64,000 bases of DNA from Clostridium minihomine (lineage in GTDB: Bacteria > Bacillota > Clostridia > Oscillospirales > Acutalibacteraceae): NCBI RefSeq assembly GCF_900240385.1, contig NZ_OEQH01000003.1, positions 124,001 to 188,000 on the forward strand. The letters are read 5' to 3'. The position numbers and the translations under genes are program-made. The stretch's first letter is position 1. Each line of letters begins with the position of its first letter. This document shows positions 62,877 to 64,000 of the stretch, in pieces. The notes below the pieces were generated by a model. That model searched no databases and had not been told where the DNA came from. It saw nothing but the letters and a program-made list of their open reading frames with translations.

Positions 62877-64000
62877 ATGAGGAATTCAACGGAACAAAAA
62901 CAGAATAAAAATCTTGTCATTGTGGTGCTGAGCATCGCGGTTTTATTCCTCATGGGGTTATTTTTGCGTCCTTTTTTGTTTCCGCCCGGTGAAGAGTCCA
63001 TTCCTTTGACACAGCAAAGGCCACAAGGTGAAAATCCTTTTCGAACGGTTTTGCTGTATGAGGATTTGTCCAAAAGCACCTTTACGGATGCCGAACAGAA
63101 TCCTGTGGCGCTGAACGACCGATTGGATCAGGTTCAAGTTTTGGTGTATTGGGCCAGCTGGTGCTCCTATTGCCAAAAAGATATGGAAAATATTGATGAA
63201 CTGGCGCAAAAGGTTGCTGGGGAACAGGGGCGCTTGGTTTTGATCAATAAGCTTGATGGTAAAAAAGAAACCCGCGGTCAGGCATTGGAATATTTAAAAA
63301 AGAACTCGGTTCAGACAGAAAATCTGTTTGATGAGGGTGCAAGCCAATATGAAAAATATGGGCTGAATATGGTTCCCACCGTGTTGGTGGTGGATACCAA
63401 GGGACGTTTGGTGTCTTTTTCAGAAGGTGAAATTCCGCAGGAGGCCGCTTTGCTTTCGATGGTGCGCGAGGCTCGCGCAGGAAAAACGGAATCGTTAGCT
63501 CAGTTTATTCAAAGCAATCTGCTCAATGAACAGGGGGGAATTCAAACCGAGTATCGCCGTTCTTCGGCAAAAACAGTTCCCTCCGGTGCAGATGTTTTGA
63601 GCGAATCTCAAGGCTTGATGCTGCAGTATGCGCAGAAGGCCGGGAAGCAAGACCTCTTTGACCGCCTTTGGTCCTATGTGAAAAACAATATGACTGCCGG
63701 TGGTTTGCCGGCCTGGGTGACTCAGGAAGGCGCTTCTCCGTCCACAGTGACGGCGGCTGTGGATGATTTAAGAATTTATCGGGTATTGTCCCAGTCGCGC
63801 ATGAATGCTGCGGTGTTAAAACCCTATGCCGATGCCCTTCTGCAATATGAAACAGAAAATCAGAATTTAGTGGATTTTTACGATTTTAGCTGGAATCAAA
63901 AAGCATCTCGCTTTACACTATGTTATGCGGATTTTCAGGCGCTATCTCTGCTGAAACAGCAGGATTCCCGTTTTGGAAAGGTGTACGATAACAGCCTGCG
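62877..64000 (+). CDS. Membrane-anchored thioredoxin domain fused to a GH8-like glycosidase domain, 3' partial
   Basis: The gene runs off the window; 374 residues are visible. ATG 62877 follows GTGAGGGG. A basic head and one membrane helix (about 13-30) place the rest outside. A thioredoxin-like domain (about 58-200) has WASWCSYC (CxxC at 96-99) and the cis-Pro region MVPT (Pro 167). From about 220 the sequence resembles family 8 glycoside hydrolases (BcsZ, YdaJ, PssZ type): DVLSESQG with the putative catalytic Glu 243, LFDRLWSYVKNNM, LPAW and AVDDLRI. The domain assignment is by motif; the fusion itself is unusual. With wecB upstream it suggests exopolysaccharide processing. Confidence 0.7.
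   Translation, partial: MRNSTEQKQNKNLVIVVLSIAVLFLMGLFLRPFLFPPGEESIPLTQQRPQGENPFRTVLLYEDLSKSTFTDAEQNPVALNDRLDQVQVLVYWASWCSYCQKDMENIDELAQKVAGEQGRLVLINKLDGKKETRGQALEYLKKNSVQTENLFDEGASQYEKYGLNMVPTVLVVDTKGRLVSFSEGEIPQEAALLSMVREARAGKTESLAQFIQSNLLNEQGGIQTEYRRSSAKTVPSGADVLSESQGLMLQYAQKAGKQDLFDRLWSYVKNNMTAGGLPAWVTQEGASPSTVTAAVDDLRIYRVLSQSRMNAAVLKPYADALLQYETENQNLVDFYDFSWNQKASRFTLCYADFQALSLLKQQDSRFGKVYDNSL

Noticed and set aside
1-64000. tRNA, rRNA, CRISPR, insertion sequence or prophage
   Set aside because: No tRNA-like T-loop, spaced repeats, transposase or phage structural gene was seen; the holin at 36049 is isolated.

Overview
This is a chromosomal segment from a low-to-moderate G+C, Gram-positive, flagellated anaerobe. 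The class Clostridia is likely, and an Oscillospiraceae/'cluster IV'-type organism is my best guess, but that family-level placement is inference. The supports are a SpoVD-type PBP with PASTA domains in the division/cell-wall cluster, strong GGAGG ribosome sites, a CIRCE operator, a DUF1540 protein, ECF-type vitamin uptake, FliA/SigD-type promoters and a Firmicutes-style maltodextrin operon. I see no insertion sequence, CRISPR array, rRNA or tRNA.

Layout. 1-9.7 kb: division and cell-wall (dcw) cluster (spoVD-like, a degenerate Mur-ligase-like ORF, mraY, ftsW, murG, murA, ftsQ/divIB, ftsZ). 9.8-20 kb: housekeeping and transport genes (GNAT, corA with a possible leader peptide, HAD phosphatase, a lone fumarase beta subunit, CDF transporter, CIRCE-controlled htpG, adenine deaminase, DUF1540 protein). 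18.6-21 kb: a pantothenate locus with two tandem PanT-like S components behind the type III pantothenate kinase coaX. 21.5-26.3 kb: GntR regulator, membrane diguanylate cyclase, DUF554 protein, secreted transglutaminase-like protein, acetyltransferase. 26.4-31 kb: a three-gene ABC/MacB-type export operon with a CARDB-like exoprotein. 31-37 kb: a 6S-like RNA candidate, AI-2E family permease, DedA protein, PAS-GGDEF protein, orphan holin and a hypothetical membrane protein. 37-39.5 kb: GNAT, galE and an amidohydrolase. 39.6-52.8 kb: flagellar and chemotaxis genes (fliD-fliS-chaperone, HD-GYP, MCP, two cheW, FlhB-C-like and FliK-like proteins, cheA-cheR-cheB). 53-61.3 kb: a maltodextrin/glycogen operon (binding protein, two permeases, LacI regulator, malQ, glycogen phosphorylase). 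61.4 kb to the end: the start of an apparent exopolysaccharide locus (UDP-GlcNAc 2-epimerase plus a thioredoxin-GH8-like fusion running off the window).

How it works together. Two GGDEF proteins and one HD-GYP protein make and break c-di-GMP beside a SigD-type chemotaxis/flagellar regulon and an exopolysaccharide locus, so a motile-to-sessile switch is a reasonable reading, though inferred. The maltodextrin operon imports oligosaccharides and breaks them down by amylomaltase and phosphorylase under its own LacI-type repressor, with two stacked operator palindromes just after the promoter. It has no ATPase gene of its own.

Most notable: the thioredoxin-GH8-like fusion beside a ManNAc-forming epimerase (a possible Pss-like ManNAc exopolysaccharide system), the degenerate Mur-ligase ORF in the dcw cluster, the 6S-like RNA, the corA leader ORF, and the tandem PanT duplication that carries the tail of coaX with it.
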